From NCBI RefSeq assembly GCF_030678915.1, contig NZ_JAUUTZ010000003.1, positions 186,001 to 250,000 on the forward strand: a stretch of DNA of 64,000 bases. Reading direction: 5' to 3'. Source of the stretch: Paracoccus wurundjeri (GTDB taxonomy: Bacteria; Pseudomonadota; Alphaproteobacteria; Rhodobacterales; Rhodobacteraceae). How positions within the stretch are numbered: the stretch's first letter is position 1; each line of letters starts with the position of its first letter. Below the pieces are notes generated by a model. That model ran no database searches. It was not told the origin of the DNA and was given only the letters and a program-made list of their open reading frames with translations. Position numbers and translations under genes: made by a program. This document shows positions 34,263 to 42,483 of the stretch, one piece after another.

Positions 34263-35018
34263 TCATGGGATATCCCCCGGAGCGGAGCGCGTGACGAATA
34301 GCGCACCCGATGGCGATGATGTCAGTGTGGTCTCGGGTTCTGGCGGCGCATCCGGAACGCGCCCGCTTTGCTCTCGCGGTGCGGTTTCCGTGCGGCTCGA
34401 TTGCGCGATGAAGATCGGCGCGTCGCGCCAATCGGTGAGCGGCGGCGTGGCCGCGACCATGCCAGCGAGAGGAGTTTCGCCGCCGAGACGCGGTGCGAGC
34501 CGGGCGACATAGGTGCGGGTTTCGGCTGGCAATGCGCGGCCGGTCGCGAGGTAATCGTCATAGCGTTCGGGACCGGCATTATAGGCCGCGAGCATCGCGC
34601 CGATATTGCCATAGCGGTCGAACATCTCGCGCAGATAGGCGGTGCCGGCGAGAATATTGTCGCGCGGATCGAAGGGATCGCGTCCGAGATCATATCGCGC
34701 GCGCAGTTCCGCCCAGGTGTCGGGCATGACCTGCATCAGCCCGCGCGCGCCGGCGGAGGACACCGCGCGCGGATTGCCCGCGCTTTCGGCGCGGAGAACG
34801 GCGCGAATCCAGGATGCCGGAATGGCGAAGTGCCGTGCGGCTTCTGTGATATGGATGGCGTAAGGGCTGTCGATCTGTGGATGCTCGGCCTGCACGGGCC
34901 GTGCCTGCGCGACGGCTGTCGATGCGGGGCCAAGGACAAGGCCGGAAAGAAGTAGGCAGGCGAGGCGGCGGCTCGCGCCGCGCCGCCAGGCTGTTCGGGA
35001 CATGCAGCATGCGGGCAT
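34263..35018 (-). CDS. Lytic transglycosylase (conjugation-associated)
   Basis: A 251-aa secreted protein: signal peptide with a hydrophobic core LACLLLSGLVLG, then an SLT domain with catalytic Glu (E78 in RAVLRAESAGNPRAVS), GARGLMQVMPDTW, and AAYNAGPERY. It opens the peptidoglycan for the transfer channel (VirB1 role). The C-terminal 60 residues are low-complexity. Four bases separate it from the DUF736 gene. Confidence 0.92.
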   Translation of the reverse strand: MPACCMSRTAWRRGASRRLACLLLSGLVLGPASTAVAQARPVQAEHPQIDSPYAIHITEAARHFAIPASWIRAVLRAESAGNPRAVSSAGARGLMQVMPDTWAELRARYDLGRDPFDPRDNILAGTAYLREMFDRYGNIGAMLAAYNAGPERYDDYLATGRALPAETRTYVARLAPRLGGETPLAGMVAATPPLTDWRDAPIFIAQSSRTETAPREQSGRVPDAPPEPETTLTSSPSGALFVTRSAPGDIP

Positions 35019-35021
35019 GGT

Positions 35022-35357
35022 TCAGTCCCGCTCCCCGCGTTTTTTGGGGCGCGTCCAGTGCAGCCCCCAGTCGCGCCCATCCTTGTCGGCCTGGAACAGG
35101 CGCGCGCGGATCGGATGCGCGAAAACGGGGTCATCGAGCAGCACCGAGAGATAGGTCCCGGCGCGATCGCCGATATGCGTCCAGCCCGCACCTATCTCGG
35201 GGCCGTCACCGTCGCCGAGATGCAGTCGGTAGCTCGGCGCGTTGTCGGTCTCGGTATCATCGGTCGGAACGAAGACGAGTTCGAGATCAAGCGTGAGCGT
35301 GCGGATGCGTCCGGAATATCCGGATGAGGTGCGGATGAATTGGCCGATCTGGGGCAT
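35022..35357 (-). CDS. DUF736 family protein
   Basis: A 111-aa protein: IGQFIRTSSGYSGRIRTLTL, then PSYRLHL, EIGAGWTHIGDRAGTYLSV and LDDPVF, the DUF736 signature. Such proteins occur next to transfer and partition genes in alphaproteobacterial plasmids; the biochemical role is unknown. Confidence 0.85.
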   Translation of the reverse strand: MPQIGQFIRTSSGYSGRIRTLTLDLELVFVPTDDTETDNAPSYRLHLGDGDGPEIGAGWTHIGDRAGTYLSVLLDDPVFAHPIRARLFQADKDGRDWGLHWTRPKKRGERD

Positions 35358-35426
35358 GGAGATGATCCTTTCGCTTGCGGTTATGGTGGCAGGTCGCGTG
35401 CAACACGCCGACCGGGGAGGGGGCGT

Positions 35427-35975
35427 TCACCGCATCGACGCCCGCCATTCGAAATGCCCGTCGCCTGTCGCGTCGATCCAAAGCGGCGTGAGCCGGGCGG
35501 TGATGGAGATGCGGGGCAGGGGGCCGAAATAGCGCCCGTCGAGACTGTCGGGAACGCCGCGGTTCATGAGGAACACCTCGCCCTCGGTGAGCCTGCGGCA
35601 GCCCTGCCAGCGCGGCAGTTCGCGGCCGAGCCGATCGCGTAGCCGGGCCGTGCCATAACTGTGCCCATCTACGCTGATGGTCTGATCGGTCCTGCAGATC
35701 TCGGCGCCCGGCAACGCCGCGACCTGTTTGATCAGTGGCACACCGCGCGGCAGGTACCCGCGATCATCAAGCAAAGCGGCGAGACTATCGGGCGGCATGA
35801 CGGTGACCAGGTCATCGCGATGATTATGTTCCGCGGGGCGGGCGATATAGAGGCCGGTCGGCACGCTGGCCGAGGCGTTCCAGATCAGGCGCGGTGCGTG
35901 TCCGGTGATCATCGGGACTGCGATCAGCGCGACAGATGCGAGCATGGCGAAGAGCGTGAGACGGCATTGGCTCAT
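35427..35975 (-). CDS. traF: TraF-type S26 signal peptidase
   Basis: A 182-aa membrane-anchored protease: an N-terminal hydrophobic anchor, catalytic Ser S37 in SASVPTGLY, and Lys K83 in PLIKQVAALPG, with box NRGVPDSLDGRYFGP. The TraF group matures and cyclises conjugative pilin. It overlaps DUF2840 by four bases. Confidence 0.9.
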   Translation of the reverse strand: MSQCRLTLFAMLASVALIAVPMITGHAPRLIWNASASVPTGLYIARPAEHNHRDDLVTVMPPDSLAALLDDRGYLPRGVPLIKQVAALPGAEICRTDQTISVDGHSYGTARLRDRLGRELPRWQGCRRLTEGEVFLMNRGVPDSLDGRYFGPLPRISITARLTPLWIDATGDGHFEWRASMR

Positions 35976-36493
35976 GACAGGATCCTCCGCCGTGCAAGCC
36001 AGGCGCGATGCTGATCAGCCGTGTAATCTCGGGGCTCCACACCGATATTCAGGCGATTATGGACATGCCGCCAGTATTCCGGCGCCGCGTCAGCCGGATC
36101 GATGCCGAGCGCCTCGATCCCGTCGATGAGCTGGAGTACGCGTTCGACCTTTGGCCAGCCATTGAGCCGCAGCAGGATATCCGCGCCAGGGCGGATGCAA
36201 GGCAATACCTGGTACGGCTCACCGCGCGCGATGCCGCGCAGGATGTCGATCCGCGACATGATCGTGCCGTACTCATTGGCAACCCAGCGCATGAAGGCAA
36301 AAATATCTCCGGATGCGAAACCGACGGTGCGATGGTGATGGTCGTGAATGCGCTCACAGATCGGGTGGCCGAAGCGGAGCCAATGCTCGATCCGGCCTTC
36401 CTGCCAGGTCAGATCGACCAGCGTGGTGCAAACCGGCGTGTTTTCCGGCCCTGCATGCTCGTCCAGTTGGCGGTCGATAAACCTGCTGCTCAT
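35972..36493 (-). CDS. DUF2840 family protein
   Basis: A 173-aa protein with LTWQEGRIEHWLRFG, ANEYGTIMSRIDILR and PGADILLRLNGWPKVERVL, the DUF2840 pattern. It is conserved upstream of traF in these elements; function unknown. The start at 36493 is set by GGGAGGAG four bases upstream. In related elements a ParA-like gene usually precedes it; here repA follows directly. Confidence 0.85.
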   Translation of the reverse strand: MSSRFIDRQLDEHAGPENTPVCTTLVDLTWQEGRIEHWLRFGHPICERIHDHHHRTVGFASGDIFAFMRWVANEYGTIMSRIDILRGIARGEPYQVLPCIRPGADILLRLNGWPKVERVLQLIDGIEALGIDPADAAPEYWRHVHNRLNIGVEPRDYTADQHRAWLARRRILS

Positions 36494-36659
36494 CCTACTC
36501 CTCCCTGGGCCGGAGGACATGCGGGCAGAAGCGGATCGGGGAGGCGGGCGGCAACGGTCACGGTACGAGCGTGCCTGACGCGCAGTGCTGAATCTGCGAC
36601 CGCGATGCAGCCAATCTCATGATCAAGGGCCATATTCGCGGATTGCGAGGACCATTTAT

Positions 36660-37754
36660 TCATTGATCGCCCCCCGATTTTTTCTTCGGGGGCCACCGAT
36701 CATTGGCTTTCGCAGGCGCGTGTCCTGTCCGGGGGGCGGAATGGTTTTCCCCAGCCTGCGCGCTCCTACTACAGTTAGAGTCTTTAATGTTAGATAAGTT
36801 ACGGGCCGGATTCTGGCTCTCCGGCCAAAGGTTTAGCTGCGCTCCCTGCGTGCGGAGCTCAGACTGTCCTGCGTGCGAAGTACAGGTGGGACCTGCGTGC
36901 GGAATACAGATGCCATTCACAGCTTTTCCACAGGAGCCTGCGGGCCGGATATGGAGTATCTCGCGCCGGCCATCGAGCTGGCGGGTGAGCCGGTAGCCCG
37001 GCAATGGTTGGCGCAGGACAAGACGGCGTATCTGGAGCGCAAAATCCGAGGGACGCACGAGGCTGCCGGATTTTTCGTGCAGATGGGCGAAATCGAAACG
37101 CCAGCCCCGCGACTGATGCCCGGCATGTTTGCGTGCGACACGGTAGAGCCAGCGCTCCAGCCCGCCTGTCAGGCGGAAATAGGCGGGATCAATTGCCAGA
37201 ACGAGTGTTCGGTCAATGACGCCGCGGTAGAACCAATCGGGCAAAACAAGCTCCATGCCCTCGACACGCCCATCATGGCGTGTCAGTTGCTCCCATTCGC
37301 TGATCCAGGAGAATTGGTGCCGCCGCCAATGCCGGTCGTGACGGATCGTCGTGCGGATCGAGGTCGATTGCAGCCGGACGAGCGCTTTCTTCAGAAGCTC
37401 GTAGGCACGGATCCCGGTGCCGCGCCCTGTTGCCGTCAGCAGCTGATAGGGCATGAAACGCAGAAAGGGCGACGTGTCGAGGCCGTGGTTCCTGGCCGCG
37501 ACGATCTGGCTCGCCGCCCAGATCAGCACATCCGCGTCCCAGATCGTCGCCATGCCATGTTCGGGCACGGCAAAGACCTCGACCTGTACGTCACCCGAGG
37601 CATAGCGGATGGGGGTGGTTCGTTTGGCCTTGGCCAGTGAGAAGAAGGGTCGTTCCATGAGATCCCGCTGATCGCGTGGACTGGCGTCGCCGGTGGCCAC
37701 GATGAAGGGATCGAGGCCGGCGCGCCCGGAGGCGGGATCACGGTGCGGGGACAT
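36660..37754 (-). CDS. repA: Plasmid replication initiator protein RepA (RPA family)
   Basis: A 364-aa protein of the replication initiator A family: PFFSLAKAKRTTPIRY, EHGMATIWDADVLIWAASQI, FMPYQLLTATGRGTG, and YELLKKALVRLQSTSIRTTI. It binds iterons and opens the plasmid origin. The start at 37754 is tentative; a GTG at 37766 is an alternative. The C-terminal 90 residues are of low complexity and are encoded by DNA with origin-like features, suggesting origin and gene overlap. An AlpA-like HTH gene lies immediately upstream. Confidence 0.88.
   Translation of the reverse strand: MSPHRDPASGRAGLDPFIVATGDASPRDQRDLMERPFFSLAKAKRTTPIRYASGDVQVEVFAVPEHGMATIWDADVLIWAASQIVAARNHGLDTSPFLRFMPYQLLTATGRGTGIRAYELLKKALVRLQSTSIRTTIRHDRHWRRHQFSWISEWEQLTRHDGRVEGMELVLPDWFYRGVIDRTLVLAIDPAYFRLTGGLERWLYRVARKHAGHQSRGWRFDFAHLHEKSGSLVRPSDFALQIRRLVLRQPLPGYRLTRQLDGRREILHIRPAGSCGKAVNGICIPHAGPTCTSHAGQSELRTQGAQLNLWPESQNPARNLSNIKDSNCSRSAQAGENHSAPRTGHAPAKANDRWPPKKKSGGDQ
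36845..36932. repeat. Candidate origin of replication: three iterons and a DnaA box in the repA 3' end
   Basis: CCTGCGTGCG occurs at 36845, 36868 and 36892, a period of 23-24 bases (about two helical turns), and the following bases are also partly conserved (GGA/GAA then ACAG). TTTTCCACA at 36924-36932 fits the relaxed DnaA consensus TTWTNCACA. An A+T-rich stretch follows on the other side at about 36770-36805. All lie inside the repA coding region. Confidence 0.5.
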
Positions 37755-37768
37755 TTCTGCGGACACGC

Positions 37769-38050
37769 TCAGCGCCCGCCCCGGGCCATATGGGGGTCCG
37801 GATTCGGATCCTGACGCTTGGCTGGACGTATCTCGCCGCGCGGGTCCGAGGTCGATGTGAGTCTGCCCTTGTCGGCCCAGGCCTCGAGCTCGTCGATCGC
37901 ATAGACGACACGCCCGCCAAGCTTGCGAAACAGTGGTCCCGTTCCATAGGTGCGGTGCTTTTCGAGGGTGCGGGGGGAGAGGCCGAGGAAATCGGCGGCG
38001 TCGCGGGTGCGCAGAAAGCGTGGCGGCAGAAGAGCGTGTTCGGGGTACAT
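37769..38050 (-). CDS. AlpA/MerR-like helix-turn-helix protein
   Basis: A 93-aa protein: RFLRTRDAADFLGLSPRTLE then GPLFRKLGGRVVYAIDELEA is the excisionase/AlpA type of winged HTH. It directly precedes repA (14-base gap), a common arrangement in these plasmids, and is the probable regulator of repA. Confidence 0.82.
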   Translation of the reverse strand: MYPEHALLPPRFLRTRDAADFLGLSPRTLEKHRTYGTGPLFRKLGGRVVYAIDELEAWADKGRLTSTSDPRGEIRPAKRQDPNPDPHMARGGR

Positions 38051-38185
38051 GGATGGCTCCGTGGATGTGAAGGATGCCGCTCACATCGAGCGGCGAACAC
38101 GGGCCATGGTGGCGAAGGAAATGATCGTGGAGGGAGGGCGAATTTGATGGGGGTCAATTTCTCCCACCACCGATCGTGGTATCGG

Positions 38186-38821
38186 TCAGAAACGGCGGCG
38201 AAAGCGCAGGAGTTTGCGGTAGCCGCCCGCGATCATTTTCGTCCCATCCTTGAGCAGATCGCGCACGGCATCGCGCAGGGGCGAGGTTTGCCAGTGCTCC
38301 TCGGCGATCCGCTCGGCGCCGAAGAGAACTCCGGCGATTTCGCGTTGGCTGGCATGGTTCTCCCGGCCATCGACCGCCCGCAGCATGGCTTTCAGCCGGC
38401 GGCGCTGCTGTGCCGTCATGCGCCGGTCGGGTGGCACCTGGTAGCCGTTGAGATGGCGGAGCAGCCGGTCGAGTGCCGCGAGGCGGTCGAGCCCGTCGCG
38501 ATCGAGCGGAATCAGCACGGCCAGGGGATCATCCGGATTGCAGGCGGGATCCGCGATGAGATGCAGACCCGGCCCGATCTCGCGCAGAAGGATATGCAGT
38601 TCCTCCGGCGCTATCCTTGTCTCGCCGGAGAGGAAGGCCCGGAGGTTGGTCACACCGATATGCGGGGGTGGAATGCCTGTGACCAGGCGCAGCACGGCCG
38701 TGTCGGCCGCCTCGCTCCAGAAGACGGGCTGATCAGTGGCAGATAATTCCGGTCGGGCCGGGAAATCGCAGGCCCCAACGGGCCTCCATCGCTGCGGGCA
38801 GTGGATCGTCGAGAGTGCCAA
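38186..38821 (-). CDS. DUF2285 (RovC-like DNA-binding) protein
   Basis: A 211-aa protein whose C-terminal part carries the DUF2285 pattern: DRLAALDRLLRHLNGY, REIAGVLFGAERIAEEHW, RDLLKDGTKMIAGGYRKLLR. The first 20 residues look out of frame; the conserved sequence appears to begin at ARPELSATDQPVFWSEAA, which in relatives follows the RWGLRFP end of the upstream DUF6499 frame. A one-base insertion in a C run near 38760 would explain the split. Confidence 0.78.
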   Translation of the reverse strand: MALSTIHCPQRWRPVGACDFPARPELSATDQPVFWSEAADTAVLRLVTGIPPPHIGVTNLRAFLSGETRIAPEELHILLREIGPGLHLIADPACNPDDPLAVLIPLDRDGLDRLAALDRLLRHLNGYQVPPDRRMTAQQRRRLKAMLRAVDGRENHASQREIAGVLFGAERIAEEHWQTSPLRDAVRDLLKDGTKMIAGGYRKLLRFRRRF

Positions 38822-38957
38822 TGCGCCGAAGCTCAGTGTAATCCGCCTGGTAGTCGCGATTCCGCCTCAGGCATTCCCAGGCAAGATGATCGACCCCGGC
38901 ATGGTCGATGTCATCATAGGCGGCATCCATGTGCCAGTGCGACGTATCGGGTCTCAT
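38733..38957 (-). CDS. DUF6499 transcriptional-regulator domain, probably split from DUF2285
   Basis: A 74-aa protein: DTSHWHMDAAYDDIDHAG, then LAWECLRRNRDYQADYTELR and ARWGLRFP. This is the N-terminal domain found fused to DUF2285 in plasmid regulators. Here the frame closes 25 bases after RWGLRFP and overlaps the DUF2285 gene by 89 bases. Either the ancestral gene was broken by a one-base frameshift or the two parts are made separately. The ATG at 38957 follows GAGAG. Confidence 0.7.
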   Translation of the reverse strand: MRPDTSHWHMDAAYDDIDHAGVDHLAWECLRRNRDYQADYTELRRIGTLDDPLPAAMEARWGLRFPGPTGIICH

Positions 38958-39074
38958 GGCATTTCTCTCGTGGGACAGGTGATACAATTCAGGGGAGAAA
39001 TTATTGCGATGGCGCTGCCAGGGGGCAAGCCCGCACCGCCGCAAACCGCCTTGCGCTGCCGGCAAGGCGCCGGC

Positions 39075-39338
39075 TCAGCCGGGACGGTCCTGGCGCAGGA
39101 TCTTGTAGCCGTGTTCCGACATCCAATGCGCGCGGGCCAGATGGCCGGCATGAACCCGGCGGGCGCGGTCAGGCTCGAGTTCGGGATCGATTCCGAACAG
39201 TACCTTGACGGCTTCCTCCCATTCCGCGCCGTCGGCTTCGGCATCGAGCAGGCGGACATAGAGCTTGACATGCTCGCGGTCGTAGTCGGTGAGCAGATCG
39301 CCTGCCGGGGCTTCGTCACGAAATTTCGGCGCCGTCAT
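39075..39338 (-). CDS. Small conserved plasmid protein (often annotated DUF2285-like)
   Basis: An 87-aa protein: LLTDYDREHVKLYVRLLDAE, ADGAEWEEAVKVLFGIDPEL, EPDRARRVHAGHLARAHWM. A recurrent small protein in alphaproteobacterial integrative and plasmid elements near rep and regulator genes; the family name is given from memory and is uncertain. Function unknown. Confidence 0.65.
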   Translation of the reverse strand: MTAPKFRDEAPAGDLLTDYDREHVKLYVRLLDAEADGAEWEEAVKVLFGIDPELEPDRARRVHAGHLARAHWMSEHGYKILRQDRPG

Positions 39339-39458
39339 TTCTCGCCATCCCCGTGAACCTGACCCCGCGGATCAGAATCACACGTACAATATCGCGCGGA
39401 TATGGCCGGTAAACCGGGAAACATTACGGATGAATGCAATGGAACGACCAGGGCAGGT

Positions 39459-39719
39459 TCATGCCGGTTTCCGATCCTGGGATTGTCTTCGCGATTCATC
39501 GATCATCACCCCGATATGCGGGCCAGAATTGATGAAGACGATCCCTGCTGCCTCCAGTGCGCGGCGCACTTGGTCGGCGGTGCTTTCAAACACGCGCAGG
39601 CCATTGGCCGACTCCATGCGCTTGAGCGCGGTCAGCGATATCTTGGCCTCGTCAGCGAGCATCTCCTGTGTCCAGCCCAGTAATGCGCGCGCGGCCCGTG
39701 TCTGTTGGGCGGTGATCAT
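39459..39719 (-). CDS. XRE-family helix-turn-helix regulator
   Basis: An 86-aa protein: TRAARALLGWTQEMLADEAK, ISLTALKRMESANG, then ALEAAGIVFI. A single-domain XRE DNA-binding protein, probably regulating neighbouring plasmid genes. Monocistronic, with A+T-rich upstream DNA (39720-39800) that should contain its promoter. Confidence 0.82.
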   Translation of the reverse strand: MITAQQTRAARALLGWTQEMLADEAKISLTALKRMESANGLRVFESTADQVRRALEAAGIVFINSGPHIGVMIDESRRQSQDRKPA

Positions 39720-39883
39720 GCATGATCACCTCCTACGGACATTCAGCCGCATGCCAGAACTACAGCTATAATAGTCGTAGTTTATAAGAAAATCGACCCA
39801 TAATCGATGATCTGTAGGATCCGGCCGAGGGCAGTGATTCTGTGCATGGCAGGAGAAGTGGCGGATGTGCCGAAAAGCATGGG

Positions 39884-39912
39884 AAAACCCGGCGGCTTGC
39901 GCCGTCGGGTTT
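39884..39912 (-). terminator. Rho-independent terminator after ssb
   Basis: A 12-bp stem with a TTGC loop (39885-39896 with 39901-39912, one G-T pair), rich in G+C and ending AAAA/TTTT, lies 13 bases after the ssb stop on the minus strand. The other side is also T-rich, so it may work in both directions. Confidence 0.7.
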
Positions 39913-39925
39913 CTTGTTGTTTCGC

Positions 39926-40327
39926 TCAGAACGGCACGTCATCATCATCGATGTAATTGCCGTCATCACTTTCGGTCTGCCTGGCCCGGCTCAGGAAATC
40001 GACCGTTTCGGCGATGATCTCGCAGCCATAGCGGTCAACACCCTGCTGGTCGGTCCATTTCGAGTAGTGGATGCGGCCGCGCACCAGAAGCTTCATGCCC
40101 TTCTCGCAATATTGCTGGATCGTCTTGCCGAGGCCGTTGAAGCAGGTGATGCGGTGCCATTCTGTGTCCTGGACCCGGTAGCCGTTCTCGTCGCGGAGAA
40201 CCTTACCTTCCGCATAGCGGGGGCGCGAGGTGGCCAGGGTGAAATGGGTGATGGCGGTGCCGCCCTGGGTGGTGCGGGTTTCGGGCGCCTGACCGATATT
40301 GCCAGCGAGGATAACGATATTTTGCAT
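39926..40327 (-). CDS. ssb: Single-stranded DNA-binding protein
   Basis: A 133-aa OB-fold protein: NIVILAGNIGQAPETRTTQG, EWHRITCFNGLGKTIQQYC, KGMKLLVRGRIHYSKW, and an acidic tail ending DDDDVPF that fits the partner-binding tip of SSB proteins. The ATG at 40327 has GGAGAA upstream. Plasmid SSB coats the incoming strand after transfer; its leader carries strong hairpins. Confidence 0.93.
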   Translation of the reverse strand: MQNIVILAGNIGQAPETRTTQGGTAITHFTLATSRPRYAEGKVLRDENGYRVQDTEWHRITCFNGLGKTIQQYCEKGMKLLVRGRIHYSKWTDQQGVDRYGCEIIAETVDFLSRARQTESDDGNYIDDDDVPF

Positions 40328-40347
40328 GGGTTTTCTCCGTTGCTTCT

Positions 40348-40456
40348 TCGGAGGGACCATCCCTCCGATGAGACCCGGCCGAGACCGTCGGGAGACAGCT
40401 GCAACCGCCGATCCATCGGCGGCCTGCCCCCAAGGCCCGGAGTGGTGCGGGCAGGC
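40348..40456 (-). promoter_or_regulatory. Hairpins in the ssb leader
   Basis: Three inverted repeats sit upstream of ssb: TCGGAGGGA/TCCCTCCGA (40348-40368, 3-base loop), CCGCCGAT/ATCGGCGG (40405-40422, 2-base loop) and GCCTGCCC/GGGCAGGC (40422-40456). The first lies only 20 bases before the start codon. They could be leader RNA structures, or single-strand promoter elements like Frpo of F plasmid. Confidence 0.45.
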
Positions 40457-41034
40457 GCTTCGCGCCAACACGGTCCGGAGCCGCGGGGGTTGCCGGAGGA
40501 AACCGAACGGGCTCAGGGGATCGATCAGGAGGAGGGATTGGTGCATTCGGGAGCAAAACGGAGATGCTCAGCCAAACCGGTATCCATGCCGGAAAAAGTA
40601 ATCAGGTCAGGCCCCGGAAACCCCGCAGCATCTCGAACAGCAGTATCTCCCCCATCTCCAACCAGACCCGCGTTTTCCGCAGGAAGGTCAGGTTCTTAGG
40701 AACGAGAGCGATCAAGCAATCGGGTCCGGGGCGCGGAATCGCATTGCCCTGATATCGGCCATTGATGACCCGGTCCGGCGATATTGCGAGAAGATCGGCA
40801 GAAGCTGCCTGCGGCCTCTTCCACGGAACGAAATGGGCTGGCGCGGCAGAGATTGACCAATCCGCTTTGCGAATTCTCTGCCGATGGTCGAGTTTCCAGT
40901 CCGGGCAACATGGACCGAAAAGGATGGCAACGACCCGATAGTGAAATGATTTTCTGTTTCTGCGCGAAAAACCGGGCCCCCGGCGGTGCAAGCCGCCAGG
41001 TCAACCCACGCGTATCGCGAGTAATAGCAGTGGT
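40457..41034. other. Gap without a recognisable gene
   Basis: About 580 bases; frames on both strands are short or of odd composition and have no family features. Nothing supported except the probable ssb promoter. Confidence 0.35.
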
Positions 41035-41451
41035 TCAATACGAGAAGACCGACTCACCAAGCGCATTCAATTGGGCAATGGCCGAAATGCCGATGACCAG
41101 GCCGCCAATTTCGCCAAGCAGATTGACGGCGACACCCGAGTCGATGAGATTCTTCGTGATGTCATGGACAAGCGCATAGCCGGCGATCATCGCGGGTACC
41201 GCAAATCCCGTGAGCGCGATGACGCGCAGGACCGGGTTCTTCGCAAAGCCGAGCACCACGATCACCAGCGCAATCGACAGGAGCGCGGCACCGATGGCGG
41301 CAAAGCCCGACATCAGAACACTGGCTCCGGCCGTCCAGGCATATTGTGCGGCAGTGATGGCGACCATCACGGGCAAGGCCCAGATCGCGAGATGATAGGC
41401 GATCACACAGGCGACAATGGTCAGCAAGATGGCAAGCAGGATCAGCGTCAT
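41035..41451 (-). CDS. Small polytopic membrane protein, unknown
   Basis: A 138-aa very hydrophobic protein with four likely membrane helices (LILLAILLTIVACVIAYHLA, AAIGAALLSIALVIVVLGFA, and others). Family not recognised. It lies between ssb and the low-G+C effector cassette and has its own upstream gap; possibly a plasmid backbone protein. Confidence 0.5.
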   Translation of the reverse strand: MTLILLAILLTIVACVIAYHLAIWALPVMVAITAAQYAWTAGASVLMSGFAAIGAALLSIALVIVVLGFAKNPVLRVIALTGFAVPAMIAGYALVHDITKNLIDSGVAVNLLGEIGGLVIGISAIAQLNALGESVFSY

Positions 41452-41749
41452 GGAAGCCTCCGGTCAGGTGATTGAAGATCACGTCAGGCTGCCAGAGGGT
41501 ACGCTCCGCCTGCGACTAAGCTGTTTCGCCGGTTCTGCAATGGTATGAAATACTGGATGGGCAGCTCAGTCAAGTGAACCCGGCTTCAACGGGAAGTCGA
41601 GACCCTCAGGCTCTGACCTGCCACAGCTATCCCAAACGATCCAGTTTCCAGCAGGCAGAGCAGGACCTATAGAGTGATCCCGATAGGCCGTCCATGCGTA
41701 TGATTATTCATGATTGCGCTTGCGCCTGATAGTCGTACCGAGTTTCCGG

Positions 41750-42079
41750 CTATGCCCCGAAACTCACGCGTTTTACGTCCATTACATCAATAACTCTAGC
41801 ATCTTTGCATGCCAGTATCAGAACAATAACGGCATGTGCGAAAGGTGGGGCCATCTGTTGCCAAAGCGAAATATTGATGACAACGGTGCTGTCTGCTTTC
41901 CAAATGAAGCTAATATCATCCTTAGGATGAGCAATGTGCTCGGGTAGCGACATAACGTGCAAGCCAATGAGTGCTGCCATGGCCGTTTCCAGAATAGCGG
42001 CCTCTGTCATATCCAAATACAGTTCTATATGGTTCGGCGGCGGTACTTTGGGAACGCCGCGTTCATGAGGACTCTTCAT
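41750..42079 (-). CDS. Unknown 109-aa protein ending the DUF4123 operon
   Basis: Starts within the last bases of the previous gene (four-base overlap). Central hydrophobic/helical stretch TEAAILETAMAALIGLHVMS and a second near the C-terminus; no family recognised. Base composition is lower in G+C than the plasmid backbone. It could be part of an immunity function with the gene upstream. Confidence 0.5.
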   Translation of the reverse strand: MKSPHERGVPKVPPPNHIELYLDMTEAAILETAMAALIGLHVMSLPEHIAHPKDDISFIWKADSTVVINISLWQQMAPPFAHAVIVLILACKDARVIDVMDVKRVSFGA

Positions 42080-42483
42080 TTTGGAGACAATTTCACCGAA
42101 ATAATCTCCGTTATTCGATCACCTTTGTATCGCAGGTAAGCTACAACCGGCCGATCCGCGCGGAGCCAATTCTGCCGCAGCCCAAAATTAACAATCAGAA
42201 CGGAATCTCCGGAGCGAATGCCGTGACCCAGGTCATAACCCGCTTCAATTCTTGATGCCGCGAGATCTTCAATTTCGACCGCATTCGCTCCAAGATTCCC
42301 GAGTAGTGATTCAACATGACTCAGCGGCTGTCCGATTAAGTGGCCCTCAAGTGTTTCTGCGGCATTCTCACTGGTCATGTCAGCGGTGAGTTTTGCTTCC
42401 AACAACGGACTTCCTCCTGCAGATGAACCCACGACCCATGTTGCCAGAGCAGGAATTAAAACAATCGCGTAGCGCCGGCGCAT
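42076..42483 (-). CDS. Secreted small protein, candidate immunity protein
   Basis: A 135-aa protein with an N-terminal signal sequence (RRRYAIVLIPALATWVVGSS) and a mature part of mixed helices and strands (HLIGQPLSHVESLLGNLGAN, PVVAYLRYKGDRITEI, the latter resembling SmpA/BamE-like lipoprotein repeats). It overlaps the upstream effector-candidate gene by one base (TAATG). A periplasmic protein directly after a putative effector gene fits the usual effector-immunity layout, but this is inferred from position. Confidence 0.5.
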   Translation of the reverse strand: MRRRYAIVLIPALATWVVGSSAGGSPLLEAKLTADMTSENAAETLEGHLIGQPLSHVESLLGNLGANAVEIEDLAASRIEAGYDLGHGIRSGDSVLIVNFGLRQNWLRADRPVVAYLRYKGDRITEIISVKLSPK

